DNA of 64,000 bases from Arthrobacter zhangbolii (GTDB lineage: Bacteria; Actinomycetota; Actinomycetes; Actinomycetales; Micrococcaceae). Made by a program: the position numbers and the translations under genes. The notes beneath the pieces were generated by a model. That model worked only from the letters and a program-made list of their open reading frames with translations. It was not told the origin of the DNA and made no database searches. Where the stretch lies: assembly GCF_022869865.1 (NCBI RefSeq), contig NZ_CP094984.1:2170001-2234000 (forward strand), in the 5' to 3' direction. Shown here in pieces: positions 25,281 to 34,177 of this stretch; positions within the stretch are counted from its first letter, which is position 1, and the number at the start of each line of letters is the position of its first letter.

Positions 25281-26243
25281 CTAATCGGCACTATCCGGGG
25301 TACCGGCTGCGGCTTCTGCGGCGGAAGCCGGAAGGTCCGGCAGATGCCTGACGAGCCAGGTCAGCGCCGTACTGACTCCCATGTCGATCTTCAGGGTTGC
25401 CAGCGGATCCCCGCGGGTGGCGCCCCGGTTAATAATGACCACCGGCTTGCCCGCCTTGACCGCATAGCGGACAAACCGGAGTCCGCTCATGACGGTCAGT
25501 GAGGACCCGGCAACCAGCAGTGCGCCGGCTGCGTCCACCATGGCAAACGCCCTGGCCACGCGGTCCTTGGGTACGTTCTCTCCGAAATAGACAAAATCCG
25601 GCTTGAGCATGCCTCCGCAGACCGGACAGTCGGCCACGACAAAATCGTCTGTGTCAGCGATCTCGGCATCGGCATCCGGGGCAATCTCCCCGCCCTCGCG
25701 TACGCGGTCCAGGTATCCCGGATTCAGGTCCTGGAGCAGGTGCGCAACCTCTTCGCGGGAAAAGCCGGTGCGGCAGTCCAGGCAGATCACCCGGTCGTAG
25801 CGCCCGTGCAGGTCAATGATGTTGATACTGCCCGCATCGCTGTGCAAACGGTCGACATTCTGGGTAATCACGCCCGAGAGAAGTCCCCGGCGCTCCAGGG
25901 CGGCCACCGCTTCATGTCCGGGATTGGGCTCGGCATGACGCAGATGATGCCAGCCAACATGGTTGCGTGCCCAGTACCGCCGCCGAAGGTCGGCATCGCC
26001 AACGAACTGCTGGTAGGTCATGGGATTCCGGGGCGGGGCATCCGGCCCCCGGTAATCCGGTATCCCTGAATCGGTGCTGAGGCCCGCACCCGTGAGGAGG
26101 GCGATCCGGCGGCCGCCGAGAAGCCCTGCAGCCCGGCGGAGGAGCCGCACCTCTTCCTCAGTGGGTTCGGGGACCTGTTCCAGTGCGCCGCCGCTGGCGA
26201 AGCCTGTCAGGCCGAGCCCCGGACGCTGCCCGGTTTCACTCAT
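25281..26243 (-). CDS. SIR2-family NAD-dependent protein deacylase
   Basis: A sirtuin of 320 residues that removes acyl groups from lysines while consuming NAD+. Motifs are GAGLSTDSGIPDYRG (NAD site), TQNVDRLHSDAG, the catalytic His in IDLHGRYDRV, and a four-cysteine zinc site (CLDC and CPVC). An acidic insert (EIAPDADAEIADTDD) lies between the cysteine pairs. Its ATG overlaps the stop of the peroxiredoxin gene as ATGA, so it is the last gene of the DUF3052 / AhpE / sirtuin operon. Confidence 0.93.
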   Translation of the reverse strand: MSETGQRPGLGLTGFASGGALEQVPEPTEEEVRLLRRAAGLLGGRRIALLTGAGLSTDSGIPDYRGPDAPPRNPMTYQQFVGDADLRRRYWARNHVGWHHLRHAEPNPGHEAVAALERRGLLSGVITQNVDRLHSDAGSINIIDLHGRYDRVICLDCRTGFSREEVAHLLQDLNPGYLDRVREGGEIAPDADAEIADTDDFVVADCPVCGGMLKPDFVYFGENVPKDRVARAFAMVDAAGALLVAGSSLTVMSGLRFVRYAVKAGKPVVIINRGATRGDPLATLKIDMGVSTALTWLVRHLPDLPASAAEAAAGTPDSAD

Positions 26244-26710
26244 AGTTCCTCCAAGGCCGAACGGTACTGCTCCAGCGGACGCGGCAGGCCGGGGTCCGAG
26301 CGGATACAGCCGCGCAGGACCCCGGCGCCGTCGATAAGGAAACTTGCGCGGGCGGCCTGCCCCTGCCGGTCGTCAAAAACACCGTAGGCCCGTGAGGTGT
26401 GGCCGTGGGGCCAAAAATCCGACAACAGGTCGAAAGTGAACCCTTCGTGGTCTGCCCAGGCCCGCAAGGTGTATTTGGAATCACACGACACTGCCAGCAG
26501 GCGCACCCCTGCGTCGGTGAACATTGCCCGTTCGCGCTCCAGTTCCGCTAGCTCTCCCCGGCATACCGGAGAGAAGGCGAAGGGAAAAAAGACAAGGGCA
26601 ACACCGGACCCGCGCAGGCCTGACAGTCGGACTGCTTCACCGAACTGGTTCGGCAGGCAGAAGTCGGGTACCGCAGTACCCGCCGCCGGCAGGTCTGCGA
26701 ACAGCGTCAC
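26240..26710 (-). CDS. AhpE-like one-cysteine peroxiredoxin
   Basis: A 156-residue thioredoxin-fold peroxidase that reduces hydrogen peroxide or organic peroxides. The peroxidatic site is FFPFAFSPVC (Cys50) with the family's P-x3-T/S-x2-C pattern and the conserved Arg near WADHEGF...ARASFLIDGAGVLR. No resolving Cys with the 2-Cys position is evident. The GTG start overlaps the DUF3052 stop as GTGA and the stop overlaps the sirtuin ATG. The DUF3052-AhpE pairing also occurs in mycobacteria. Confidence 0.9.
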   Translation of the reverse strand: MTLFADLPAAGTAVPDFCLPNQFGEAVRLSGLRGSGVALVFFPFAFSPVCRGELAELERERAMFTDAGVRLLAVSCDSKYTLRAWADHEGFTFDLLSDFWPHGHTSRAYGVFDDRQGQAARASFLIDGAGVLRGCIRSDPGLPRPLEQYRSALEEL

Positions 26711-27126
26711 TTCTTGCGTCGGCTGACCAGTCGGGTGGCTGTCCAGTCATCGCATACGCCCGGCGATGTGGTGACGTGCAGTCCCGCGGTGGGGGCTGCT
26801 TCCTCAATGTCCGCCGGGGGCACGTACCCGTCCCGGCCGGATTTGGGCGTCAGGACCCAGACAACACCGCCGTCGTCGAGCGTGGTCAGGGAATCGACCA
26901 GTGCATCCACGAGATCACCGTCATCGGCCCGCCACCAGAGGATGACCCCGTCTACTACGTCGTGGTCTTCTTCGGTGAGCAGTTCACCTCCGATGAGGTC
27001 CTCAAGGTCGTCGCGGAAGTCAAAGTCCACGTCGTCGTCGTAGCCGAATTCCTGAACCAGGTCCCCGTCCTTGAAACCCAATCTGCTCGCCACGTTATCC
27101 TCGGTGACGGCCTCGGCCTCGCTCAC
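26707..27126 (-). CDS. DUF3052 family protein
   Basis: A small acidic actinobacterial protein of 139 residues. It shows the family pattern ASRLGFKDGDLVQEFGYDDDVDFDFRDDLEDLIG, then DVVDGVILWWRADDGDLVDAL and WVLTPKSGRDGYVPPADIEEAAPTAGL. The function is unknown. The GTG at 27126 follows AGGAGG by 7 bases and is better than an upstream ATG. It heads a tightly overlapping operon with a peroxiredoxin and a sirtuin and diverges from aceE. Confidence 0.88.
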   Translation of the reverse strand: MSEAEAVTEDNVASRLGFKDGDLVQEFGYDDDVDFDFRDDLEDLIGGELLTEEDHDVVDGVILWWRADDGDLVDALVDSLTTLDDGGVVWVLTPKSGRDGYVPPADIEEAAPTAGLHVTTSPGVCDDWTATRLVSRRKK

Positions 27127-27425
27127 TTCACTCCTCCTGGTTGACTGCATAAATACAAGGGAATCACACATTTGCCCGATCCGCGCGGTCCCGGACCCAA
27201 CGAAACACCTTTAACCGGCAGGCATCAAGGCCCCGCGGCTTGTCCGCCTTTAGCGATGCCTCCGGGTGCAGGCTACGCAACAGAGCCAACCCGGGACTAC
27301 AGTGGAGGAAAAGCAGATTTGGGCGCCCTGGCGCGCATCCGTGCGCAAGCGAAGATCCGGCGGACACCGGCTGGATCCCACTGAAGAATCTGGCAGACAC
27401 AATCTGTACTTAAGAGAGGTTGGCC

Positions 27426-30164
27426 GTGGCCGCAGAAGACACAACGGACATCCTGAGCGGGTTAACCAACCAGCTTCCGGACCGTGATCCTGAGGAAACC
27501 GCAGAATGGATCGAGTCGCTTGACGAACTCATCCGCTCGCAGGGCACCGAACGCGCGCAGTACATTATGCGTTCGCTGCTGCAGCGTGCCGGTTCCCAGA
27601 GCGTGGGCGTCCCGATGGTAACCACCACGGACTACGTCAATACGATCCCCGTGGACCAGGAACCCGAGTTCCCCGGCGACGAGGAAATTGAACGGCGTTA
27701 CCGCGCCTGGCTGCGTTGGAACGCGGCCATCATGGTGCACCGGGCGCAGCGCCCGGGAATCGGCGTCGGCGGGCACATTTCGACTTACGCCGGTGCCGCG
27801 ACCCTGTACGAAGTGGGCATGAACCACTTCTTCCGGGGCAAGGACCACCCGGGCGGCGGAGACCAGATTTATTTCCAGGGTCACGCCTCCCCCGGTATGT
27901 ACGCCCGCGCCTTCCTCGAGGGGCGGCTCAGCGAAGAGGACATGGACGGCTTCCGCCAGGAGAAATCCCGCGAAGGCCACGCCCTGTCCTCCTATCCGCA
28001 CCCGCGCAGCATGCCTGATTTCTGGGAGTTCCCCACCGTGTCCATGGGCATCGGGCCCATGAACGCGATCTACCAGGCGCAGTCCAACCGCTACCTGGAG
28101 AACCGGGGCATCAAGGACACCTCGGACCAGCATGTCTGGGCCTTCCTGGGCGACGGCGAAATGGACGAGCCCGAATCGCGCGGCCTGCTCCAGCTGGCCG
28201 CCAACGACAAGCTCGACAACCTGACGTTTGTGGTCAACTGCAACCTGCAGCGCCTCGACGGTCCCGTCCGCGGCAACGGCAAGATCATGCAGGAACTGGA
28301 AGCCTTCTTCCGCGGCGCCGGCTGGAACGTCATCAAGGTTGTCTGGGGCCGCGAGTGGGATGACCTGCTGCAGCGGGACAAGGACGGCTCGCTGGTGGAC
28401 ATCATGAATGCCACCCCCGATGGCGACTACCAGACCTACAAGGCCGAGTCCGGCGGGTTTGTGCGCGAACACTTCTTCGGCAAGAGCCCGGAGACCAAGG
28501 AACTCGTAGCCAACCTGACCGACGAGGAGATCTGGAACCTCAAGCGTGGCGGGCACGACTACCGCAAGGTGTACGCCGCCTACAAGGCCGCCATGGAATT
28601 CAAGGGTGCCCCCACGGTCATCCTGGCGCACACGGTCAAGGGCTACGGCCTGGGTACGCACTTCGAGGGACGCAACGCGACCCACCAGATGAAGAAGCTG
28701 ACCCTGGATGACCTCAAGGCCTTCCGCGACCACCTGCGCATCCCGATCAGCGACGAGCAGCTCGAAGCCGATCCGTACCAGCCGCCGTACTACAACCCGG
28801 GTGCAGACGCTCCGGAGATCAAGTACATGCTGGAGCGCCGCCGCGAGCTCGGCGGCAACGTGCCCGAGCGCCGGGTTCAGCACGAACCGGTACACCTGCC
28901 GGACGAGAAGGCCTACGAAGTAGCCAACCGGGGCTCCGGCAAGCAGCTGGCAGCCACCACCATGGCCTTTGTCCGCCTCCTCAAGGACCTGATGCGGGAC
29001 AAGGAATTCGGCAAGCGGATTGTGCCGATCATCCCCGACGAGGCCCGGACCTTCGGCATGGACTCCTTCTTCCCGACGGCGAAGATCTACAACCCCAAGG
29101 GCCAGAACTACCTGTCCGTGGACCGGGACCTCGTCCTGGCCTACAAGGAGTCCCCGCAGGGCCAGATTGTTCACGTAGGCATCAACGAGGCCGGCTCCAT
29201 CGCAGCGTTCACGGCCGCGGGCACCTCCTACGCCACGCACGGTGAGCCGCTGATCCCGGTCTACGTGTTCTACTCGATGTTCGGGTTCCAGCGCACGGCT
29301 GACTACATCTGGGCGGCCACCGACCAGATGGCACGCGGCTTCCTGATCTCGGCCACGGCCGGTCGCACCACGCTGACCGGTGAAGGCCTGCAGCATGCCG
29401 ACGGCCATTCGCCGATCCTGGCCTCCACCAACCCCGCGGTGAAGACCTACGATCCGGCGTACGGTTACGAGATCGGGCACATTGTGCGCCACGGGCTGGA
29501 GGAGATGTACGGACCGGATTCGAAGGATCCGAACGTCATCTACAACCTGATGGTCTACAACGAGCCCATCCAGCAGCCCAAGGCCCCCGAGGACCTTGAC
29601 GTTGAAGGCATCATCAAGGGCATCTACCTGCTCGCCCCGGCGAAGATCGACGGGCCGCGCACGCAGCTGCTGGCCTCCGGCGTCGCCGTGCCGTGGGCAC
29701 TGGAGGCGCAGAAGCTGCTCGCCGAGGACTGGGGTGTTTCGGCCGATGTCTGGTCCGTGACGTCCTGGAACGAGCTTCGCCGCGACGGCCTGGCCGCCGA
29801 GGAGGAAGCGTTCCTGAACCCGGGTTCGGAACCGCGCGTGCCGTTCGTGACCCAGCAGCTGGCCGGGGCCACCGGTCCCATCGTGGCGTCCACGGACTAC
29901 ATGAAGGCCGTGCCGGACCAGATCCGCCAGTTCCTGCCGAACGAGTTCGCCAGCCTCGGTGCTGATGACTTCGGTTTCGCTGACACCCGTGCCGCAGCAC
30001 GCCGGTACTTCAAGATCGACAGCCACTCGATGGTGGTGCGGGCACTTGAGATGCTTGCCCGCCGCGGCGAGGTCGACGCCAATGCCCCCAAGGAGGCCAT
30101 TGAGAAGTACCGCCTGCTGGACGTCAACGCCGGTACCAGCGGTAACGCCGGGGGCGACGCCTAA
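27426..30164 (+). CDS. aceE: pyruvate dehydrogenase E1 component, homodimeric type
   Basis: Decarboxylates pyruvate with thiamine diphosphate and passes the acetyl group to E2, feeding acetyl-CoA synthesis. At 912 residues it has the homodimeric E1 length. The ThDP-binding motif is [17 protein letters not shown] with [17 protein letters not shown]. The transketolase-like middle domain includes [16 protein letters not shown] and [29 protein letters not shown]. The GTG at 27426 lies 6 bases after GAGAGG; a TTG two codons earlier is possible. It precedes the fasR-fab cluster, the same order as in mycobacteria. Confidence 0.97.
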   Translation: MAAEDTTDILSGLTNQLPDRDPEETAEWIESLDELIRSQGTERAQYIMRSLLQRAGSQSVGVPMVTTTDYVNTIPVDQEPEFPGDEEIERRYRAWLRWNAAIMVHRAQRPGIGVGGHISTYAGAATLYEVGMNHFFRGKDHPGGGDQIYFQGHASPGMYARAFLEGRLSEEDMDGFRQEKSREGHALSSYPHPRSMPDFWEFPTVSMGIGPMNAIYQAQSNRYLENRGIKDTSDQHVWAFLGDGEMDEPESRGLLQLAANDKLDNLTFVVNCNLQRLDGPVRGNGKIMQELEAFFRGAGWNVIKVVWGREWDDLLQRDKDGSLVDIMNATPDGDYQTYKAESGGFVREHFFGKSPETKELVANLTDEEIWNLKRGGHDYRKVYAAYKAAMEFKGAPTVILAHTVKGYGLGTHFEGRNATHQMKKLTLDDLKAFRDHLRIPISDEQLEADPYQPPYYNPGADAPEIKYMLERRRELGGNVPERRVQHEPVHLPDEKAYEVANRGSGKQLAATTMAFVRLLKDLMRDKEFGKRIVPIIPDEARTFGMDSFFPTAKIYNPKGQNYLSVDRDLVLAYKESPQGQIVHVGINEAGSIAAFTAAGTSYATHGEPLIPVYVFYSMFGFQRTADYIWAATDQMARGFLISATAGRTTLTGEGLQHADGHSPILASTNPAVKTYDPAYGYEIGHIVRHGLEEMYGPDSKDPNVIYNLMVYNEPIQQPKAPEDLDVEGIIKGIYLLAPAKIDGPRTQLLASGVAVPWALEAQKLLAEDWGVSADVWSVTSWNELRRDGLAAEEEAFLNPGSEPRVPFVTQQLAGATGPIVASTDYMKAVPDQIRQFLPNEFASLGADDFGFADTRAAARRYFKIDSHSMVVRALEMLARRGEVDANAPKEAIEKYRLLDVNAGTSGNAGGDA

Positions 30165-30232
30165 CCGGCACCTGCTTCGCAGCCACGGACGCCGGTGTTG
30201 GCACCGAACAGGTCCGTGACACCGGCTCCAAA

Positions 30233-30272
30233 CAGAGGAACCGCCGCACACGCGGCGGTTCCTCTGCCTTTA
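30233..30272 (+). terminator. intrinsic terminator after aceE
   Basis: A 15-bp perfect stem (30233-30247 with 30252-30266, CAGAGGAACCGCCGC) with a 4-base loop is followed by CCTTTAA. It should end the aceE transcript and so separate it from the fasR-type gene. Confidence 0.85.
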
Positions 30273-30318
30273 AGCCGTGATCCCCTGCCTCGCCGCCCCT
30301 CACCCGGCAACTAGCGAA

Positions 30319-30336
30319 CTTGTAGCCTTCGCACAA
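30319..30336. promoter_or_regulatory. operator-like motif upstream of the FasR-type gene
   Basis: CTTGTAGCCTTCGCACAA lies 38 bases upstream of the regulator's ATG. Fifteen of its 18 bases match the palindromic motif in front of fabD (31626-31643). It is a candidate binding site for the regulator itself or another fatty-acid regulator. Confidence 0.45.
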
Positions 30337-30374
30337 AATGGCCGATCATCGGCGCAGGCCGTAAGCTCGCCTGT

Positions 30375-31601
30375 ATGCCAGTGAGTTCCAGTAAGCCAGC
30401 CGCCTCCGCACAGCGGCCGGCGGCAGACGCCACCACGGTGGACCGTCTCAAAGCCAATATCGGCAGGTTGTCCACTGCCACCTTGCAGCAGCTTGATATT
30501 TCGCTGCCCTGGTATCGGGGCCTGCGCCCGGACGAGCGGTCAGCACTGGGCATGGTGGCACAAAAAGGCATCGCCTCCTTTGTCAACTGGTACCAGCGCC
30601 CGGCCTCGCCGGCCTGGGTGCTGAGCGACGTCTTCGGCACTGCGCCCACGGAACTGACCCGCTCCATCAGCCTGCAGAAGGCCCTGCAGCTGATCCGGGT
30701 GGTGGTCCAGGTGGTGGAGGACCGCGTGCCGGAGCTCGCTGCCAACGAAGTGCAGGCCTCGCTCCGTGAAGCAGTGTTGCGCTATTCCCGGGAAGTCGCT
30801 TTTGCCGCTGCCGACGTTTACGCCCGTGCGGCTGAAACCCGCGGCGCCTGGGACACCCGCCTGGAGGCACTGGTGGTGGACGCGATCCTGCGGGGCGAGA
30901 GTTCGGATGCCCTGCGCTCCCGGATCGCCGCGGTGGGGTGGACCTCGACGGCGCCGGTAACCGTAATGGTGGGCGGCTCCCCTGCCGAAGCCAACGCCTC
31001 CTTCGTCAACGAACTGCGCCGCGCCACGGGGCGGCTGGCCGAGGACACCCTGGTGGGCATCCAAGGTGAACGGCTGATCCTGGTGCTGGGCGGTCTGGAG
31101 GACAAATCCTTCTCCTACACCCGGCTGTCCGAACTGTTCGGTCCGGGACCGGTGGTCTACGGACCACCCGCAGCATCGCTCGTGGAAGCCGGGCCCTCCG
31201 CGCAGGCAGCCTTTGCCGGGCTTACGGCTGCGCGTGCCTGGCCCGCGGCTCCACGTCCCGTTGCTGCCGACGATCTCTGGCCCGAACGGGTGATGTCCGG
31301 CGACGACACGGCACGCCAGGCACTGGTGGAAAGCATCTACCGGCCCCTTCTGGGCGCATCCAACGGACTTGCCGAAACACTCGGCGCCTACCTCTCACTT
31401 GGCCACTCCCTCGAGGCCACCGCCCGGGAACTCTTTGTCCATGCCAACACCGTGCGGTACCGGCTCCGGCGCGTCTGCGACGTCACCGGATGGGATCCGA
31501 TGCTGCCGCGTGAGGCCTTCGTGCTGCAGACGGCCCTGGTTGTCGGGCGCCTGGCGCCAGCGGGCAAAGCGGCACCGGAAAAGCCTCCGGCACGCCTCTA
31601 A
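30375..31601 (+). CDS. fasR: PucR/CdaR-family transcriptional regulator, FasR-like
   Basis: A 408-residue regulator. The middle contains a GGDEF-derived PucR-type domain and the C-terminus a helix-turn-helix (LGAYLSLGHSLEATARELFVHANTVRYRLRRV) typical of the family. The N-terminal 150 residues include ERSALGMVAQKGIASFVNWY and LQLIRVVVQVVEDRVPELA, seen in the regulator located upstream of fabD in Streptomyces, where FasR activates the fab operon, and in Rv2242 of mycobacteria. The ATG is at 30375. Location between aceE and fabD supports control of fatty-acid synthesis. Confidence 0.85.
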   Translation: MPVSSSKPAASAQRPAADATTVDRLKANIGRLSTATLQQLDISLPWYRGLRPDERSALGMVAQKGIASFVNWYQRPASPAWVLSDVFGTAPTELTRSISLQKALQLIRVVVQVVEDRVPELAANEVQASLREAVLRYSREVAFAAADVYARAAETRGAWDTRLEALVVDAILRGESSDALRSRIAAVGWTSTAPVTVMVGGSPAEANASFVNELRRATGRLAEDTLVGIQGERLILVLGGLEDKSFSYTRLSELFGPGPVVYGPPAASLVEAGPSAQAAFAGLTAARAWPAAPRPVAADDLWPERVMSGDDTARQALVESIYRPLLGASNGLAETLGAYLSLGHSLEATARELFVHANTVRYRLRRVCDVTGWDPMLPREAFVLQTALVVGRLAPAGKAAPEKPPARL

Positions 31602-31625
31602 ACCCTGCCCGGAGCCCTACCGGAG

Positions 31626-31644
31626 CTTGTAGACTTCCTACAAG
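31626..31644. promoter_or_regulatory. palindromic operator-like motif upstream of fabD
   Basis: CTTGTAG-N5-CTACAAG is a perfect 7-bp inverted repeat with a 5-base spacer, 66 bases upstream of the fabD start. A similar sequence stands in front of the neighbouring FasR-type gene. Confidence 0.5.
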
Positions 31645-31710
31645 CCCGCCCCGGGAGCTTGGTTTACCCAAACACCCGATCCCGCCCCCTATGTTTGGAA
31701 AGCTGTATAC

Positions 31711-32664
31711 GTGCTTGCAATTGTCTGCCCCGGCCAGGGGTCCCAAACGCCAGGATTCCTCGCACCGTGGCTGGAACTGCCCGGCGTAAGGGATCACCTC
31801 ACCGCGCTCAGCGACGTCGTCGGGCTGGACCTGATTGCCCACGGCACCGTTTCCGATGAGGAAACCATCAAGGACACCGCCGTGGCGCAGCCGCTTATCG
31901 TGGCGGCCGGACTAATGGCGGGCCGGCTGCTGCTGGACCCTTCTGCCCTCACCTCGGCCACCGTCCTTGCCGGGCACTCCGTCGGTGAGATCACCGCATC
32001 CGCCATTGCCGGAGCCCTGCCGGAAAAGGATGCCCTGGTGTTCGTCAGGGAGCGGGCCAATGCCATGGCCCGGGCGGCGGCCGTGGAACCCACCGGCATG
32101 AGCGCCGTCCTGGGCGGCGACCCGGATGATGTTGCTGCCGCGCTCGAAGCAGCGGGCCTCACCGCGGCCAACGCCAACGGCGGCGGCCAGGTGGTAGCGG
32201 CCGGAACCCACAACCAGCTCGAAGTGCTCACCGCTGCCCCGCCGGCCAAGGCCAGGGTCATCCCGCTGAAGGTCGCCGGCGCCTTCCACACATCACACAT
32301 GGCCCCCGCAGTGACTGTCCTTGAAGCCCTGCGTCCGTCCCTGTCCCCCCAAGACCCCCTGCCGACCCTGCTCTCGAACCGCGACGGTGCCGCCGTGGTC
32401 TCCGGTGAAGCAAACCTCGACAGCCTGATAGCCCAGGTATCCCGGCCCGTACGCTGGGACCTTTGCATGGAAAACATGGTTGCCATGGGCGTAACCGGCA
32501 TCCTGGAACTGCCGCCGGCCGGAACCCTTACAGGACTGGCCCGCCGCGGCATGAAGGGTGTGCCGACCCTGGCCCTGAAATCCCCCGAAGACCTACCAGC
32601 TGCCCGTGAGTTCATCCTTGAACACTCAGGCACGGCAGCTACAACCGGAGAAGGTAACGCGTGA
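31711..32664 (+). CDS. fabD: malonyl-CoA:ACP transacylase
   Basis: Loads malonate from CoA onto acyl carrier protein for type II fatty-acid synthesis. The 317-residue protein has PGQGSQ at the N-terminus, the nucleophile elbow GHSVGE, the carboxylate-binding Arg in FVRERANAM and the catalytic His in VAGAFHTSHMA. The GTG at 31711 is chosen because the family begins MLAIVCPGQGSQ. Its last four bases overlap the fabH start (GTGA). Confidence 0.97.
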   Translation: MLAIVCPGQGSQTPGFLAPWLELPGVRDHLTALSDVVGLDLIAHGTVSDEETIKDTAVAQPLIVAAGLMAGRLLLDPSALTSATVLAGHSVGEITASAIAGALPEKDALVFVRERANAMARAAAVEPTGMSAVLGGDPDDVAAALEAAGLTAANANGGGQVVAAGTHNQLEVLTAAPPAKARVIPLKVAGAFHTSHMAPAVTVLEALRPSLSPQDPLPTLLSNRDGAAVVSGEANLDSLIAQVSRPVRWDLCMENMVAMGVTGILELPPAGTLTGLARRGMKGVPTLALKSPEDLPAAREFILEHSGTAATTGEGNA

Positions 32665-33716
32665 GCACGCCCACCCTGAAGCAGTCCCCCGTCAACGAGT
32701 TCAGCCGCATTCACGGCATCGGCGCGTTCCGCCCCGACGTCATTGTCAGCAACGACGATGTGTGCCAGTGGATTGAGTCCTCCGACGAATGGATCCGCCA
32801 GCGCACCGGCATCATCACCCGGCACCGTGCCGACAAGGGCACGTCGGTGATCGACATGGCCGAGGCCGCCGGCCGCGAAGCCCTGGAAAACGCCGGTATT
32901 GACGGCTCGCAGCTGGGCGCCGTCATTGTTTCCACCGTGACCCACCCCTACGCCACCCCCTCCGCCGCCACGCAGATCACCGAACGGCTCGGAGCCACCC
33001 CCGCCCCGGCCTACGACGTCTCGGCCGCCTGCGCCGGATACTGCTACGGCATTGCCCAGGCAGACGCTCTGGTGCGCTCCGGCGCCGCCAACTACGTACT
33101 GGTCATCGGTGTCGAAAAGCTCTCTGACATCATCGACAACACCGAGCGCACCATTTCGTTCCTGCTGGGCGACGGCGCCGGCGCCGTCGTTGTCGGCCCC
33201 TCAGACACACCCGGCATCGCGCCCTCGGTCTGGGGATCCGACGGCAGTAAGTCCGGGGCGATCGGCATGACCCACTCCATGCTGGACGTCCGCGAACTCT
33301 CACTTGCCGCAGAGTCCGATGGCGGCGTCAGCGCCGCGGAGCTGCGCGAAACCAAGCTCTGGCCCACCCTGCGCCAGGACGGCCAGACCGTCTTCCGCTG
33401 GGCAGTCTGGGAAATGGCCAAGGCAGCCCAGCAGGCTCTTGATGCCGCCGGCATTACCGCCGAGGACCTGTCCGCGTTTGTACCGCACCAGGCGAACATG
33501 CGCATCATCGACGAAATGGCCAAGCAGCTCAAGCTGCCCGAGTCGGTCGTCATCGCCCGCGACATCGCCGACGCCGGAAACACCTCCGCAGCGTCCATCC
33601 CGCTGGCCACCTACCGGCTGCTGAAGGAACACCCTGAACTGAGCGGCAAGCTTTCGCTGCAGATCGGTTTTGGTGCCGGCCTCGTGTTCGGCGCCCAGGT
33701 AGTGGTCCTCCCCTAG
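32661..33716 (+). CDS. fabH: beta-ketoacyl-ACP synthase III
   Basis: Starts chain elongation by condensing an acyl-CoA primer with malonyl-ACP. The catalytic triad is complete: Cys in DVSAACAGYCYG, His in FVPHQANMRII and Asn in ADAGNTSAASIPLA. Length is 351 residues. In actinobacteria this enzyme often prefers branched primers that give iso/anteiso fatty acids; that is inference here. The GTG start overlaps the fabD stop by four bases. Confidence 0.97.
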   Translation: MSTPTLKQSPVNEFSRIHGIGAFRPDVIVSNDDVCQWIESSDEWIRQRTGIITRHRADKGTSVIDMAEAAGREALENAGIDGSQLGAVIVSTVTHPYATPSAATQITERLGATPAPAYDVSAACAGYCYGIAQADALVRSGAANYVLVIGVEKLSDIIDNTERTISFLLGDGAGAVVVGPSDTPGIAPSVWGSDGSKSGAIGMTHSMLDVRELSLAAESDGGVSAAELRETKLWPTLRQDGQTVFRWAVWEMAKAAQQALDAAGITAEDLSAFVPHQANMRIIDEMAKQLKLPESVVIARDIADAGNTSAASIPLATYRLLKEHPELSGKLSLQIGFGAGLVFGAQVVVLP

Positions 33717-33828
33717 CTGCACCATCCGCCGTTGCTGCCCCGGCAGGAACGGCCCCACTAACCACACCGCTTCGGCGGCTGGAAACCCGGACCGGTCACA
33801 TACCGGCACAACAAGAAAAGGAGCCAAC

Positions 33829-34074
33829 ATGGCTAGCAACGAAGAAATCCTGGCCGGCCTCGCCGAGATCGTCAACGAAGAGACCGGCCTGGCCCCCGAG
33901 GCCGTCGAGCTGGATAAGTCCTTCACCGATGACCTGGACATCGACTCCATTTCCATGATGACCATCGTGGTCAACGCTGAAGAGAAGTTCGGCGTGCGCA
34001 TCCCTGACGAAGAGGTCAAGAACCTGAAGACCGTCGGCGACGCCGTGGACTTCATCTCCAACGCCCAGGCCTAA
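33829..34074 (+). CDS. acpP: acyl carrier protein
   Basis: An 81-residue acidic four-helix carrier that holds growing acyl chains on phosphopantetheine. The attachment serine is S40 in DDLDIDSISMM. AAAAGGAG precedes the ATG at 33829. It sits between fabH and fabF as in Streptomyces and has a 112-base gap from fabH, so it may also be transcribed from its own promoter. Confidence 0.97.
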   Translation: MASNEEILAGLAEIVNEETGLAPEAVELDKSFTDDLDIDSISMMTIVVNAEEKFGVRIPDEEVKNLKTVGDAVDFISNAQA

Positions 34075-34080
34075 CCTCCG

Positions 34081-34123
34081 GCGGCCGCTGCCACGCGGCG
34101 GCCGCTGCCACGCGGCGGCCGCC
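34081..34123. repeat. 17-bp tandem repeat, 2.5 copies, between acpP and fabF
   Basis: Two identical 17-base units (34081-34097 and 34098-34114, GCGGCCGCTGCCACGCG) and a third partial copy stand immediately after the acpP stop. Each unit contains the palindrome GCGGCCGC. This creates an all-GC intercistronic region. Confidence 0.9.
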
Positions 34124-34177
34124 CGGCACCGCCGGTACCCCGGCACCCCAACAGCAACTGTTTCAAGAGAGTGAATC

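Noticed and set aside
27462-30251. 929-residue open frame antisense to aceE
   Set aside because: Long antisense frames are common opposite highly biased GC-rich genes. The plus strand encodes an unmistakable E1 protein.
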